Positions 23,859-32,559 of a DNA stretch of 64,000 bases are shown here, piece after piece (the first letter of the stretch is position 1; each line of letters opens with the position of its first letter). The stretch lies in the NCBI RefSeq assembly GCF_000337515.1, contig NZ_AOIQ01000008.1, forward strand, positions 39,948-103,947, read 5' to 3'. The translations under genes and the position numbers were made by a program. The notes below the pieces were generated by a model, which did not search any database, was not told where the DNA came from, and saw nothing but the letters and a program-made list of their open reading frames with translations. This DNA is from Halovivax asiaticus JCM 14624. GTDB taxonomy: Archaea > Halobacteriota > Halobacteria > Halobacteriales > Natrialbaceae.

Positions 23859-25841
23859 ATGCCACGCGAGCTTCGAGACTATCTCTCCGCGCGGGAGACG
23901 AAGGCCCCGACCGTCGCGCCCGACGGCCGCCTCGCCTTCCTCGCCGACACGACCGGGACGATGCAGGTCTGGACGAGCGAGGAACCGGATGTCTGGCCAA
24001 CCCAGCGAACGTTCTACGAGGACCGGGTTTCCGTCGCAGACTGGTCGCCCGACGGCGGAACGATCGCGTTCGGAAAAGACAGCGGCGCCGACGAACACGA
24101 TCAACTCTTCGCGCTCGATCCCGAGACGAACGAGGTTACCCGCCTGACCGACCGACCCGACGCGATCCACCTGTGGGGCGGCTGGGGCCCCGCGGGCGAA
24201 AAGATCGCCTTCACCGCGAATCGACGAGACAGCGCCGCCTTCGACGTCTACGTGATGGACGTCGACGACATCGAGCCGGAGAAAACGGGAGCCGACGAGG
24301 AGACTGCGGCCGACGGCCCGGAGCCACGACTCGTCTGCGAGGGCGAGGGGTTCTACAGGATCGACGACTGGAGCCCGGACGGGGAACGACTGCTCGTGAG
24401 TACCGCGAATTCCAGTGCGGACACGGACCTCTTCGTCGTCGACGTCGAGACGGGCGAGCGCGACCACGTTACGCCCCACGACGGCGACGTTCGATACACA
24501 CACGCGACGTTCGGCCCGAGCGACGACGTCTACTGCCTGAGCGATGCGAACGCCGACACGATGGAGCTCGTCCGCATCGACGAAGCGGGCGGCGACATCG
24601 CGACCGTCGTCGGAAGTGACGACGACATTCTCGAGGCCGCCGCGGCTGGCGACGCCGCCCTCCCGGACGACGACACCGTCACGGCCGCCGCGCACGACCG
24701 CGACTGGAGCATCGACGGATTCGCCCTCGACGCCGACTCGGGCCGACTCGTCTACACGTGGAACGTCGAAGGCTACTCCGTGACGGCCGCCGGCCGACTG
24801 GCCAGCGCGACCGACGTGGCCGCCGTCCCGGTCGACCACCCCGCCGGCGTCGTCTCCGAACTGACGATCGGCGCCGACGGCGAACGCGCCGCGATGACGG
24901 TCTCGGCGACGAACCTGAACTACTCGATCTTCGAGATCGACCTCGCCGACGGCGGCGTCGCCGGACCCGAGGCCACGCAGTGGACGACGCCCTCGCCCGG
25001 CGGCGTCACGCTCGATCGGTACCACGAACCCGAACTGATCCGGTACGAGACGTTCGACGTCGACGGGCAACGCCCGTCTGCTCGCGAGATGGGGTCTCGC
25101 GTTGGAAGGGAAATTCCCGCGTTCCTCACACTCCCCGACGACTACGACCCCGGCGAGACGCCCGTCATCGTCGACATCCACGGCGGACCGAGCGCCCAGC
25201 GTCGCCCATCCTGGCGCAACCGGCCGATCCGGCAGTACTTCCTCGACGCCGGCTATGCGCTCTTCGAGCCAAACGTCCGCGGCTCGACGGGCTACGGCAC
25301 GACCTACGCCGCGCTCGACGACGTCGAAAAGCGGCTGGACTCGGTCCGGGATATCGACGCCGCTGTCGACTGGCTCACCGACCACCCGGCGATCGATCCC
25401 GACCGGATCGTCTGCTACGGCCGCTCCTATGGCGGGTTCATGGTCCTTTCATGTATCACCGAGTACCCCGAGCACTGGGCGGCCGCCGTCGACTTCGTCG
25501 GCATCGCCAACTGGATCACCTTCCTCGAGAACACCGGCGACTACCGTCGCTCCCACCGCGAAGCCGAGTACGGCTCGCTCGAAGCGGATCGGGAGTTCCT
25601 CGAATCCATCTCACCGATCCACGCGGTCGATCGGATCGAGTGTCCGCTCTTCGTCCAGCACGGCGAGAACGACCCACGCGTCCCGGTCGACGAAGCGCGA
25701 CAGATCGCCGACGCCGTCGAATCACAGGGGATCCCTGTCGAAACCTGCATCTTCCCCGACGAGGGTCACCACACCACCTCCCGTGAGAACCGCATCGAGC
25801 AGTTCGAGCGCATCGTCGGCTTCCTCGACGAGCACGTCTGA
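23859..25841 (+). CDS. S9 family serine peptidase (acylaminoacyl/dipeptidyl peptidase type)
   Basis: A 660-residue cytoplasmic peptidase with an N-terminal beta-propeller (residues about 15-400, WD/TolB-like repeats such as VADWSPDGGTIAFGKDSG and IDDWSPDGERLLVST) and a C-terminal alpha/beta hydrolase domain. Catalytic Ser in CYGRSYGGFMVLS, Asp in GENDPRVPVDEA, His in DEGHHTTSRENR. The VDIHGGPSAQ oxyanion motif and the FEPNVRGSTGYG motif are typical. It clears N-acylated or small peptides. The size and motif order match the family. Confidence 0.92.
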   Translation: MPRELRDYLSARETKAPTVAPDGRLAFLADTTGTMQVWTSEEPDVWPTQRTFYEDRVSVADWSPDGGTIAFGKDSGADEHDQLFALDPETNEVTRLTDRPDAIHLWGGWGPAGEKIAFTANRRDSAAFDVYVMDVDDIEPEKTGADEETAADGPEPRLVCEGEGFYRIDDWSPDGERLLVSTANSSADTDLFVVDVETGERDHVTPHDGDVRYTHATFGPSDDVYCLSDANADTMELVRIDEAGGDIATVVGSDDDILEAAAAGDAALPDDDTVTAAAHDRDWSIDGFALDADSGRLVYTWNVEGYSVTAAGRLASATDVAAVPVDHPAGVVSELTIGADGERAAMTVSATNLNYSIFEIDLADGGVAGPEATQWTTPSPGGVTLDRYHEPELIRYETFDVDGQRPSAREMGSRVGREIPAFLTLPDDYDPGETPVIVDIHGGPSAQRRPSWRNRPIRQYFLDAGYALFEPNVRGSTGYGTTYAALDDVEKRLDSVRDIDAAVDWLTDHPAIDPDRIVCYGRSYGGFMVLSCITEYPEHWAAAVDFVGIANWITFLENTGDYRRSHREAEYGSLEADREFLESISPIHAVDRIECPLFVQHGENDPRVPVDEARQIADAVESQGIPVETCIFPDEGHHTTSRENRIEQFERIVGFLDEHV

Positions 25842-25977
25842 ACGTGGCGAGGTGGCCACAGTCGGAGACAGCCGGTGACGACGGTCCGATTACTGGGCCG
25901 GTTCGGACGGGCACATCGAACGACGATCGATCAACTGGTCGGCGACCCTGACAACAAATTCACCGCGACCGTTTTCA

Positions 25978-27309
25978 ATGGTGAGTAAGAATGACCATCC
26001 AATGACCTGGGATCTGGAGGAGCTGGGAGACGAGGCGGTCACCCTCCGGCGGGAGGACGGTCTCGTCCTGACGGCCGTGCGCGAAGAGACACCGCCGGAC
26101 GAGGAAGAACGCGCCAGCGGTGCTGTGACGTGGCGATTTACCGTGGACGACGGACACGGCGAATGCCTCGCCGACCACGGCTGGGAGATCGTCGACGACG
26201 AACACCTCTGGGAGGTCCTGGACGGGTTCACCCACCGGTTCCGTCGGGATGCTGCGGACGAGGAAAACCAGACCGACGAGGCGGACGAGAAGCAGGACGA
26301 ACGGGCTGACGACAGCCAGGACGACAGGACTGCCGGCGATCGAGATGAGGAGTCCGACGACACCCAGGGAACCGACGAACCCGAGTCGGCGACCGTCGAT
26401 ACCGAATCTGGCGCTGGTGGCGAGGACTCCGACACCCCGCCGGATCACACACCGTCTCCCACGCACGCCGAGGAAGACGGGTCAGTCACGACAGACAGGG
26501 CTATCGCCGATGGGCCCGCCCCAGCCGGACAGGCATCCCAAGCCGGGACGGGCGAAGCGACCACTGGTCACGACGAAGGGAGACCGAATGCAGGCGCCGA
26601 ACGCGATGAGAACCGACGCGGCGGGAGCGTGTCCGAAGACAGCCATCGCGACGAGGCGACCGACACCGAAGACGTCACAGATCGTACTCACACCGAGGAG
26701 ACGACGAGCGACCAGGCCGACCCGACGGCCGACGAGCACGAGGCACCCGGCGATCCAGCGCGTGCTGACCCACCCGCCGAGACAGGTGGGGACGAAGACA
26801 CGGAACCGACCGATCGGGACGAGACGGGCGTTCGTGAGGCGAGTGTCCGGATTCGGCAGGCGCGGCCGGACGATGCGGACCGGCTCGCGGCCGTGTACCG
26901 GAGTGCGTACGCGCGGAACCGCGAACTCGGCTTCCCGGCGAAAGCCGAGTCGGTGACGCCGGCGATGCTCGGCGCGTGGATCGACGAGAACGGCGTCATC
27001 GTTGCGACGGTGGAAGACACAGTTGTCGGAGGCGTCCGACTCGAAGCGACCGCACCGGATCGTGTCAAGGTGAGTCGACTCGGTGTTCACGCCGACTGGA
27101 AAGCGCAGGGCGTTGGATCGAAACTGCTGGCGGCGGCTGAGGCAGCCGTCGACGCCGGAAACGCGGACACGATCTGGCTGACGACACCGCCAGCGCATCC
27201 GTTCCTTCCGGACTTCTATCGCGAGCGAGGATACGAACGAACCGACGAGTATCCGTTAGACGAGCGCGACTACGACGAGATCGTCATGGAGAAACGCGTC
27301 GGCGAGTGA
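25978..27309 (+). CDS. GNAT acetyltransferase with N-terminal small domain and long acidic linker
   Basis: A 443-residue protein. Residues 9-85 form a small domain (WDLEELGDEAVTLRREDGLV, then WRFTVDDGHGECLADHGWEI). Residues 90-290 are a highly acidic, disordered linker rich in Asp, Glu, Thr and Ala. Residues 290-443 are a GNAT fold: IRQARPDDADRLAAVYRSAY, then KVSRLGVHADWKAQGVGSKL with the acetyl-CoA loop QGVGSKL, and a C-terminal FYRERGYERTDEYP. The substrate is unknown. A downstream ATG (MTWDLEELG, 26002) is an alternative start. Confidence 0.85.
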   Translation: MVSKNDHPMTWDLEELGDEAVTLRREDGLVLTAVREETPPDEEERASGAVTWRFTVDDGHGECLADHGWEIVDDEHLWEVLDGFTHRFRRDAADEENQTDEADEKQDERADDSQDDRTAGDRDEESDDTQGTDEPESATVDTESGAGGEDSDTPPDHTPSPTHAEEDGSVTTDRAIADGPAPAGQASQAGTGEATTGHDEGRPNAGAERDENRRGGSVSEDSHRDEATDTEDVTDRTHTEETTSDQADPTADEHEAPGDPARADPPAETGGDEDTEPTDRDETGVREASVRIRQARPDDADRLAAVYRSAYARNRELGFPAKAESVTPAMLGAWIDENGVIVATVEDTVVGGVRLEATAPDRVKVSRLGVHADWKAQGVGSKLLAAAEAAVDAGNADTIWLTTPPAHPFLPDFYRERGYERTDEYPLDERDYDEIVMEKRVGE

Positions 27310-27313
27310 GGAG

Positions 27314-27463
27314 TCACGGGTCGACCGGCGCCGGGCAGACGGCGACGAACAGCGCGGTCTCACACAGCCGGCAGGTCTGTGGTGCTTCCAATCTGGCGTA
27401 CACCAGGCCACAGGTTTCACACGCGTAGAACTGGCGAACGGCTTCGGCTCCGGAATCGTCCAT
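27314..27463 (-). CDS. Rubredoxin-like small zinc-ribbon protein
   Basis: A 49-residue protein read on the minus strand from the ATG at 27463. It has two Cys pairs, YACETCGLVYA and TCRLCETALFVAV, the spacing of a small zinc ribbon or rubredoxin-like metal site. A further Cys (VAVCP) follows. The end lies 5 nt from the convergent GNAT gene. No family recognised. It may be a metal-binding regulator or an electron carrier. Confidence 0.65.
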   Translation of the reverse strand: MDDSGAEAVRQFYACETCGLVYARLEAPQTCRLCETALFVAVCPAPVDP

Positions 27464-27815
27464 GAGGCCCGTAGGTCCCCAGTGACGGAAGCCTCGTGCC
27501 GTCGGTCGCCTGCTCGAACGAATCGGACGCCGACGGACGGCTGGCGCTGATCGAGAGTCGGACAGCGAACCGACAGGCGTATCGAAGGCGAGCGGGTGTG
27601 TCGAAGCCAGCGGAAGTGGCTCTGCGCTCGCCGTGTGAAAAGGGCCGACGCCCGAGGGGGGACACGGGAATGGGATGCGAACCTGGGGCGTTGCGGCCGG
27701 GCTATAGTCGGTGGTAATTCCTCAAAAAGGTTCGGCAGACGGATGTCTGACGGTGCGGTATCGACAATTCGTTACGGTTCGAAACATATACGCCGGATCG
27801 GTCGAACCACCCAGC
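27464..27815. other. Intergenic region before the MFS gene
   Basis: About 350 nt with no convincing gene. The frames here are short and basic. An AT-richer stretch near 27765-27790 (ATTCGTTACGGTTCGAAACA, then TATACG) lies about 30-50 nt before the MFS start and is the likely promoter. Confidence 0.4.
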
Positions 27816-29096
27816 GTGGCCGAGTCCAGCACCCAGTTCCGCGCACTGTATCTCGCCAGGTTCGCCGAGGGCTTCGGCTTCATCACGCTGATCACGTTAC
27901 TACCGGCGTACATCAACCAGCTCGACCCGTCGGGGGTCTCCGTGCTGGGCCTCACGATCAGCGCCGGACTCGTCGTCGGCCTCTACACGACCGGGTTCAC
28001 CCTCGCACAAACGGTCGCGGTGATCCCGCTGGCCTGGGGCGGTGATCGATTCGACAAGCGATCCGTCCTGCTCGCCGTCCTCGGTGCCGGCGTCCTGGTC
28101 TACGCCGCGTTCCCATTCGTCGATTCCAGCGCGTCGTTCATCGCGGTACGGGCCCTGCAGGGGATCGCCGTCACCGGAGCCGGCCTCATGACCCTCTCAC
28201 TGGTCGGCCAGCTCGCTTCGGCCGAGACGCGGGGAAACCACATCGGGAAGGCCAACGCGGCGAGCTTCGCGGCCTCCATCGTCGGTGGTATGAGTGCCGG
28301 CGGGATCTACGATGCCGTCGGGTTCGGCCCCGTCTTCGCGATCATCGTCGTCATCATGGGCCTCGCCTGGCTCGTGGTCTATCACTTCCTCGAGCCCGAC
28401 GAAACCCGCATCGAGGGGTTTCCGTTCAGCGACCTCGCGGTCAACCGCCGAATCGTCACCCTCTCGACCTTCCGTCTTCAGTACGCGTTCGCGGTGACGC
28501 TCGTCCGAACGTGGATCCCGATCTTCGCCGGCGTCGCCGCGGCGCAGGGTGGACTCGGATACGGGGGCGGACTGGCCGTCGCGCTCACCGTAACGAGCGA
28601 GAAGTTCACCAACATGTGCTGTCAACCGTTTACGGGGCGCCTCTCGGATAGCCACGGGCGCGCACTGTTCGTCTTCGCCGGCGGAGCCGCCTACGGCCTC
28701 GTGGCGCTGATCGTCCCGTTTTCGCCGGCGATCGGCGCGGCACTTGGACTCCCGGGAGAGGTAGTGATCTTCGGCGACGTCTCGCCGGCGTTCGTCCCGC
28801 TCGTCTGCCTCTCCGCCCTCCTCGGCGTCGCGGACAGTTTCCGCGAACCCGCGAGTATGGCGCTGTTCGCCGACGAAGGCACCGAGGACGGCGGCGTCGC
28901 CTCCAGTTTCGGCATCCGCGAACTCGTCTGGCGCCCGGGCAGCGTGATCGCCCCGCTGCTCGGCGGCTGGCTCATGTACGAAGTGAGTATGGCCTCCGTC
29001 TTCTACGTCGGCAGCGCGTTCGCGCTGACCGGCGCAGGGACCTTCCTCGCCGTCCTCGTCTGGCTCCACGGCCCGCGGGCGCTGACAGCGTGGTAG
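27816..29096 (+). CDS. Major facilitator superfamily transporter
   Basis: A 426-residue polytopic protein with about 12 membrane segments. The N-terminal half shows the MFS loop motif WGGDRFDKRSVLLAVLGAG between segments 2 and 3; the second half shows GRLSDSHGRALFVFAGGAAY, the equivalent loop. I prefer the GTG start at 27816 (MAESSTQFRALYLARFAEGF); the 35 upstream codons look non-coding and cover the presumed promoter. The substrate is unknown. It is convergent with the MATE gene. Confidence 0.88.
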   Translation: MAESSTQFRALYLARFAEGFGFITLITLLPAYINQLDPSGVSVLGLTISAGLVVGLYTTGFTLAQTVAVIPLAWGGDRFDKRSVLLAVLGAGVLVYAAFPFVDSSASFIAVRALQGIAVTGAGLMTLSLVGQLASAETRGNHIGKANAASFAASIVGGMSAGGIYDAVGFGPVFAIIVVIMGLAWLVVYHFLEPDETRIEGFPFSDLAVNRRIVTLSTFRLQYAFAVTLVRTWIPIFAGVAAAQGGLGYGGGLAVALTVTSEKFTNMCCQPFTGRLSDSHGRALFVFAGGAAYGLVALIVPFSPAIGAALGLPGEVVIFGDVSPAFVPLVCLSALLGVADSFREPASMALFADEGTEDGGVASSFGIRELVWRPGSVIAPLLGGWLMYEVSMASVFYVGSAFALTGAGTFLAVLVWLHGPRALTAW

Positions 29097-29124
29097 GGTG
29101 GGAACGGATCAGCAGCCGAAGCAA

Positions 29125-30603
29125 TCAATCTCCTGCGACGGGCGTCGCCACGTCGTCCGTGACGACGTTGTCCGTCCAGGTCCCACGGAGGAACCACAGT
29201 CCCGTGACGATCGCCGAGGCGACGAACGAAATGGCGACGGCGTACCAGACGCCGACGACGCCCATCTCGAAGGCGACGACGGCGACGATCGCGATCGGGA
29301 TCCGCCAGACCCACAGCTCCTGGACGGAGAGGACCATCGCGGCCTTCGTCGACCCGCTCCCACGGAGTCCGCCCAGGAGGATCTGGAAGACGCCGAGGAA
29401 GACGTACGACGGGCCGGCGATGAAGACGTAGGCGGCGGCGTACTCGATCACCACGTCCGCGTTCTCGGCGTCGGGCGTGATGAAGACGCCTGCGATGGCC
29501 TCGGCGTAGGGATAGGCGATCGCGATGACCACGACGAAGACACTGACGATGACCACCGAACTCAACTTGACGGCTCGCTTCGCCCGGTCGACCTGATCGG
29601 CTCCGAGGTTCTGCCCGACGACAGTCTCTGTGCCGCGAGCGAGCCCCAATGCTGGCATGAACAGCAACGAGGACAGTCGCGTGACGATCCCGTACGCGGC
29701 GACCGCCTCGGTCCCGGCGAGAGCGATGATCGCCGTCAGAACGGTGATGCCGAACGCCCGAAAGCCCTGCTCGGTGGCGGTCGGCGCGCCGATATCGAGG
29801 ATTTTCCGGACGGTCTCGCGTTCGAGCCACAGATCGGACAGCGACGGATCGAGCCCGACGCGCCCCGAAAAGAGCAAGAACAAGCCGATGACCGCCGCGA
29901 CTGCCCGCGAGAAGATCGTCGCGATCGCCGCACCGTCGACGCCCCAGCCGGTGAAGCCCGTCGCGGCGTACAGCGACGACTCGAGATCGGTCAGCCCGAG
30001 CCAGGCGAACAGCGGGTTGCCGTCGAATCCGAGGATCAAGACGGGGTCGATCACGACGTTCAGGGCCACGCTGATCGCCATCAGGTACAGCGGCGTTCGG
30101 GTGTCGCCCCAGCCGCGCGAGAGCGCGTCGAAGATGAAAAACCAGAACATGAAGGCGATCCCGACGAACATGATCCGGGTGTAGCCGACCGCGAAGGCGT
30201 AGGCGTCGCCGCCCGGATCCGCACCCACCATCTGCATGAGCCACGGTGTCAGGAGGTAGCCCACCGTGGCGAACGCCAGCGCGACGACCGTCACGAACGC
30301 GAGTGTCTGGCCGGCGATGTGACTCGCGCGAGCCGTCTTGCCCGCACCTTTGTTTTGAGCGATGAGCACCGTCCCCGCGACGGTGAGTCCGCCGCCGACG
30401 CTGATCATCAAGAAGACGACCGCCCAGGAGTACGACAGCGCCGCGATGGCGTCGCCGCCGAGCCGGCCGACCCAGAACGTGTCGGCCATGTTGTAGCCGA
30501 CGTTCAGCACCTGCGAGCCGACGATGGGCGCCGACAGCACCATCAGGGGCTTGAACAGGTCGCCGTCGGTGACGTTGACTGACCGGTCCGTCTCCGAGCT
30601 CAT
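29125..30603 (-). CDS. MATE family multidrug efflux transporter
   Basis: A 492-residue, 12-segment MATE protein. Two MatE repeats are clear: VLSAPIVGSQVLNVGYNMAD, TFWVGRLGGDAIAALSYSW in the first, and IGAPTATEQGFRAFG, TRLSSLLFMPALGLARGTE in the second. It exports cationic drugs or metabolites in exchange for Na+ or H+. Its ATG (30603) overlaps the stop of the TetR-type gene by ATGA. Regulator and exporter are therefore co-transcribed, so the exporter is probably controlled by that TetR. Confidence 0.92.
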   Translation of the reverse strand: MSSETDRSVNVTDGDLFKPLMVLSAPIVGSQVLNVGYNMADTFWVGRLGGDAIAALSYSWAVVFLMISVGGGLTVAGTVLIAQNKGAGKTARASHIAGQTLAFVTVVALAFATVGYLLTPWLMQMVGADPGGDAYAFAVGYTRIMFVGIAFMFWFFIFDALSRGWGDTRTPLYLMAISVALNVVIDPVLILGFDGNPLFAWLGLTDLESSLYAATGFTGWGVDGAAIATIFSRAVAAVIGLFLLFSGRVGLDPSLSDLWLERETVRKILDIGAPTATEQGFRAFGITVLTAIIALAGTEAVAAYGIVTRLSSLLFMPALGLARGTETVVGQNLGADQVDRAKRAVKLSSVVIVSVFVVVIAIAYPYAEAIAGVFITPDAENADVVIEYAAAYVFIAGPSYVFLGVFQILLGGLRGSGSTKAAMVLSVQELWVWRIPIAIVAVVAFEMGVVGVWYAVAISFVASAIVTGLWFLRGTWTDNVVTDDVATPVAGD

Positions 30604-31334
30604 TCGGCGTCCTCGTGCTCACTTGCCGCGTCGGCCGTCGCGGCCTCGGTACGATCGTCCTGTCCAGCGCCATCCGGAGCATCTTGTTCGTCACCGGTAT
30701 CCGCGAACCGTTCGTCCGGCGGAAACGTAACCGCCGGTTCGTCGGGATACGTCGTCTCCGGTGCCAGGATTTCGGTCTCGATGTACTCCCTGGTCGCCAC
30801 GTAGGCGTGTTCGCTGTAAGTTGCTCGCCCCAGCGTGAAGTGACGTACCCGCGCCCCGACGAACGCGCCCAGGAGGAAGTCGGCCGCGGTCGACGGGTCG
30901 TGATCGACGAACGCGCCGGTCTCGATACCCGTCGTCAAGATATCGACCAGCGTGTCGCGTAACGCCTCGTCGCTCTCCCGTAACTTCTCCTGGAACAGTT
31001 CGTTGTACGGTGCCTGCGCGCGCAGTTCCAGCATCGCCGTGTGATGGCCGGTTCCCTCGGCCGTCGAGATGTCGAACCACCACTCGACGTACGCGGCGAG
31101 GCGCTCCTCCGGTGGGAAGCCGTCGAGCGCCTCGGCACGGTGCCCGTAGCCGGCGAGCAGATACTCGATGAACGATGCGAGCAAGTCGTCGACGGAGTCG
31201 TAGTGGTAGAACAGCGACCCCTTGCTCATCTCGGTCCGATCGGCGATCCGCTGGGCGGTGAGGTCACTGTAGCCCTCCGCACAGAGCGCCTCGTACGTCG
31301 CCTGCATGATCGCGTCGCGTGCGTCGTCAGTCAC
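30600..31334 (-). CDS. TetR/AcrR family regulator of the MATE operon
   Basis: A 244-residue regulator. The N-terminal HTH (YSDLTAQRIADRTEMSKGSL followed by FYHYDSVDDLLASF) is the classical TetR DNA-binding domain. A helical ligand-binding domain follows, and the last 50 residues are an acidic disordered tail. The GTG start at 31334 stands right after an imperfect palindrome (31338-31353) and about 25-30 nt after a TATA-like GTATAC, so the transcript is probably leaderless and self-repressed. The ligand is unknown, likely a MATE substrate. Confidence 0.9.
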   Translation of the reverse strand: MTDDARDAIMQATYEALCAEGYSDLTAQRIADRTEMSKGSLFYHYDSVDDLLASFIEYLLAGYGHRAEALDGFPPEERLAAYVEWWFDISTAEGTGHHTAMLELRAQAPYNELFQEKLRESDEALRDTLVDILTTGIETGAFVDHDPSTAADFLLGAFVGARVRHFTLGRATYSEHAYVATREYIETEILAPETTYPDEPAVTFPPDERFADTGDEQDAPDGAGQDDRTEAATADAASEHEDAE

Positions 31335-31337
31335 TGA

Positions 31338-31353
31338 CTGACTGGTTGGTCAG
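31338..31353. promoter_or_regulatory. Probable TetR operator between TATA box and start
   Basis: CTGACTGGTTGGTCAG is an imperfect palindrome (CTGAC-N6-GTCAG), the form typical of TetR operators. On the minus strand it lies between a TATA-like GTATAC (near 31360) and the GTG start at 31334. Bound protein would cover the transcription start, giving autorepression of the TetR-MATE operon. Confidence 0.6.
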
Positions 31354-31468
31354 GGACCGGTATACCCCTTTCGGCTCGAAACATTACCGTGTCGTGCGCA
31401 CACGGCACACGATCGAACGTTGGCCAGCCGATCGGCGAGGCTGGCCACTCACCGGACCCGACTGGGCG

Positions 31469-32356
31469 TCACTCCGCCTCGCCGGTCTCGATCGGAGCCC
31501 GGATGATGTTCCCCCACTCCGTCCAGGATCCGTCGTAGTTCTGCACGTCGTCGAACCCGAGCAGTTCGGCAAGGACGTACCACTCGATCGACGAGCGCTC
31601 GCCGACGCGGCAGTAGGTGACGACCTCCTGGTCGTCCTCGATTCCGACGTCTCGGTAGAGTTCGCGCAGTTCGTCGGGGTCTTTGAACGTACCGTCCTCG
31701 TTCAGCACCGAGGTCGTGGGGACGTTCTGCGCGCCGGGAATGTGCCCGCCGCGCTGGGCCGTCTCCTGCAGGCCCTCCGGCGCGATGACCTCACCGGTGA
31801 ACTCCTCGGGCGAGCGAACGTCGACCAGCGGGACGCCAGTGTCGACCGCCTGCTCGACGTCGTCCCGGTAGGCGCGGATGTCCTCGAACGGGCCGGACGC
31901 AGTGTACTCCTGGGGCGAGAACTCGGGGACGTCCGTGGTCAGCGGATAGTCGTTTGCGACCCAGTAGGGCTTGCCCCCGTCGATCACGCGAACGTCGTCG
32001 TGGCCGTAGTACTTGTACTCCCAGTAGGCGAAGAGCGCGAACCAATTGGGGACGCGCCCGCCGCCGTAGATGACGACCGTCGAGTCCTCGGTGATCCCCG
32101 CCTGGGCGTTCAGTTCCTCGAACGCCTCCTTCTCCAGGAGGTCTCGCTGGACCGGATCGCTCAGGTCCTCGTCCCAGTCGAAGAATGTCGCCCCCGGAAT
32201 GAGGCCCTCCTCGTAGGGTGTGTAGTCCGAATCCGCCGTTACCGTCGGGTTGTTGACTTCGAGCAGTCGGTACGCGGGATCGTCCGACTGAAAGTCATCG
32301 AGGTGATCCTCGACCCAGTCCGCCGTCACGAGTGCGGTCGTATCGTGGTCCGTCAT
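31469..32356 (-). CDS. Sulfurtransferase (two-rhodanese-domain type)
   Basis: A 295-residue protein with two rhodanese domains, the layout of thiosulfate or 3-mercaptopyruvate sulfurtransferases. The first, inactive, domain includes YEEGLIPGATFFDWDEDLSD. The second carries LVDVRSPEEFTGE, HIPGAQNVPTTSVLNEDG and the active-site loop TYCRVGERSS with the catalytic Cys (loop CRVGERS, thiosulfate-sulfurtransferase type). I start at the ATG at 32356 (MTDHDTTALVTADWVEDHLD), the family-like N-terminus. It acts in the cytoplasm on sulfur donors. Confidence 0.92.
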   Translation of the reverse strand: MTDHDTTALVTADWVEDHLDDFQSDDPAYRLLEVNNPTVTADSDYTPYEEGLIPGATFFDWDEDLSDPVQRDLLEKEAFEELNAQAGITEDSTVVIYGGGRVPNWFALFAYWEYKYYGHDDVRVIDGGKPYWVANDYPLTTDVPEFSPQEYTASGPFEDIRAYRDDVEQAVDTGVPLVDVRSPEEFTGEVIAPEGLQETAQRGGHIPGAQNVPTTSVLNEDGTFKDPDELRELYRDVGIEDDQEVVTYCRVGERSSIEWYVLAELLGFDDVQNYDGSWTEWGNIIRAPIETGEAE

Positions 32357-32559
32357 GCAGTCGGTCCTACGGAAGCCAGTCAAATAGTGCTGTCAGTGGG
32401 GTCCGGATTCACCGCGGGCGCTGACGCCGGCGAGAGCGAAATGTCGGACGGACGGGCGCGGACCGGACCGCACGGCCCATCAGCACCGATTCGGAGACGT
32501 CCGGCCTTCCGGAAAGTGTTGCCGAGTCCGGCCACACAGTCGGGCGGCCAACCGCACGA

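Noticed and set aside
23571-25385. Minus-strand open frame of 604 residues opposite the S9 peptidase
   Set aside because: It is the complement of the peptidase's beta-propeller, has Val/Arg/Gly-rich low-complexity sequence, and carries no conserved motif.
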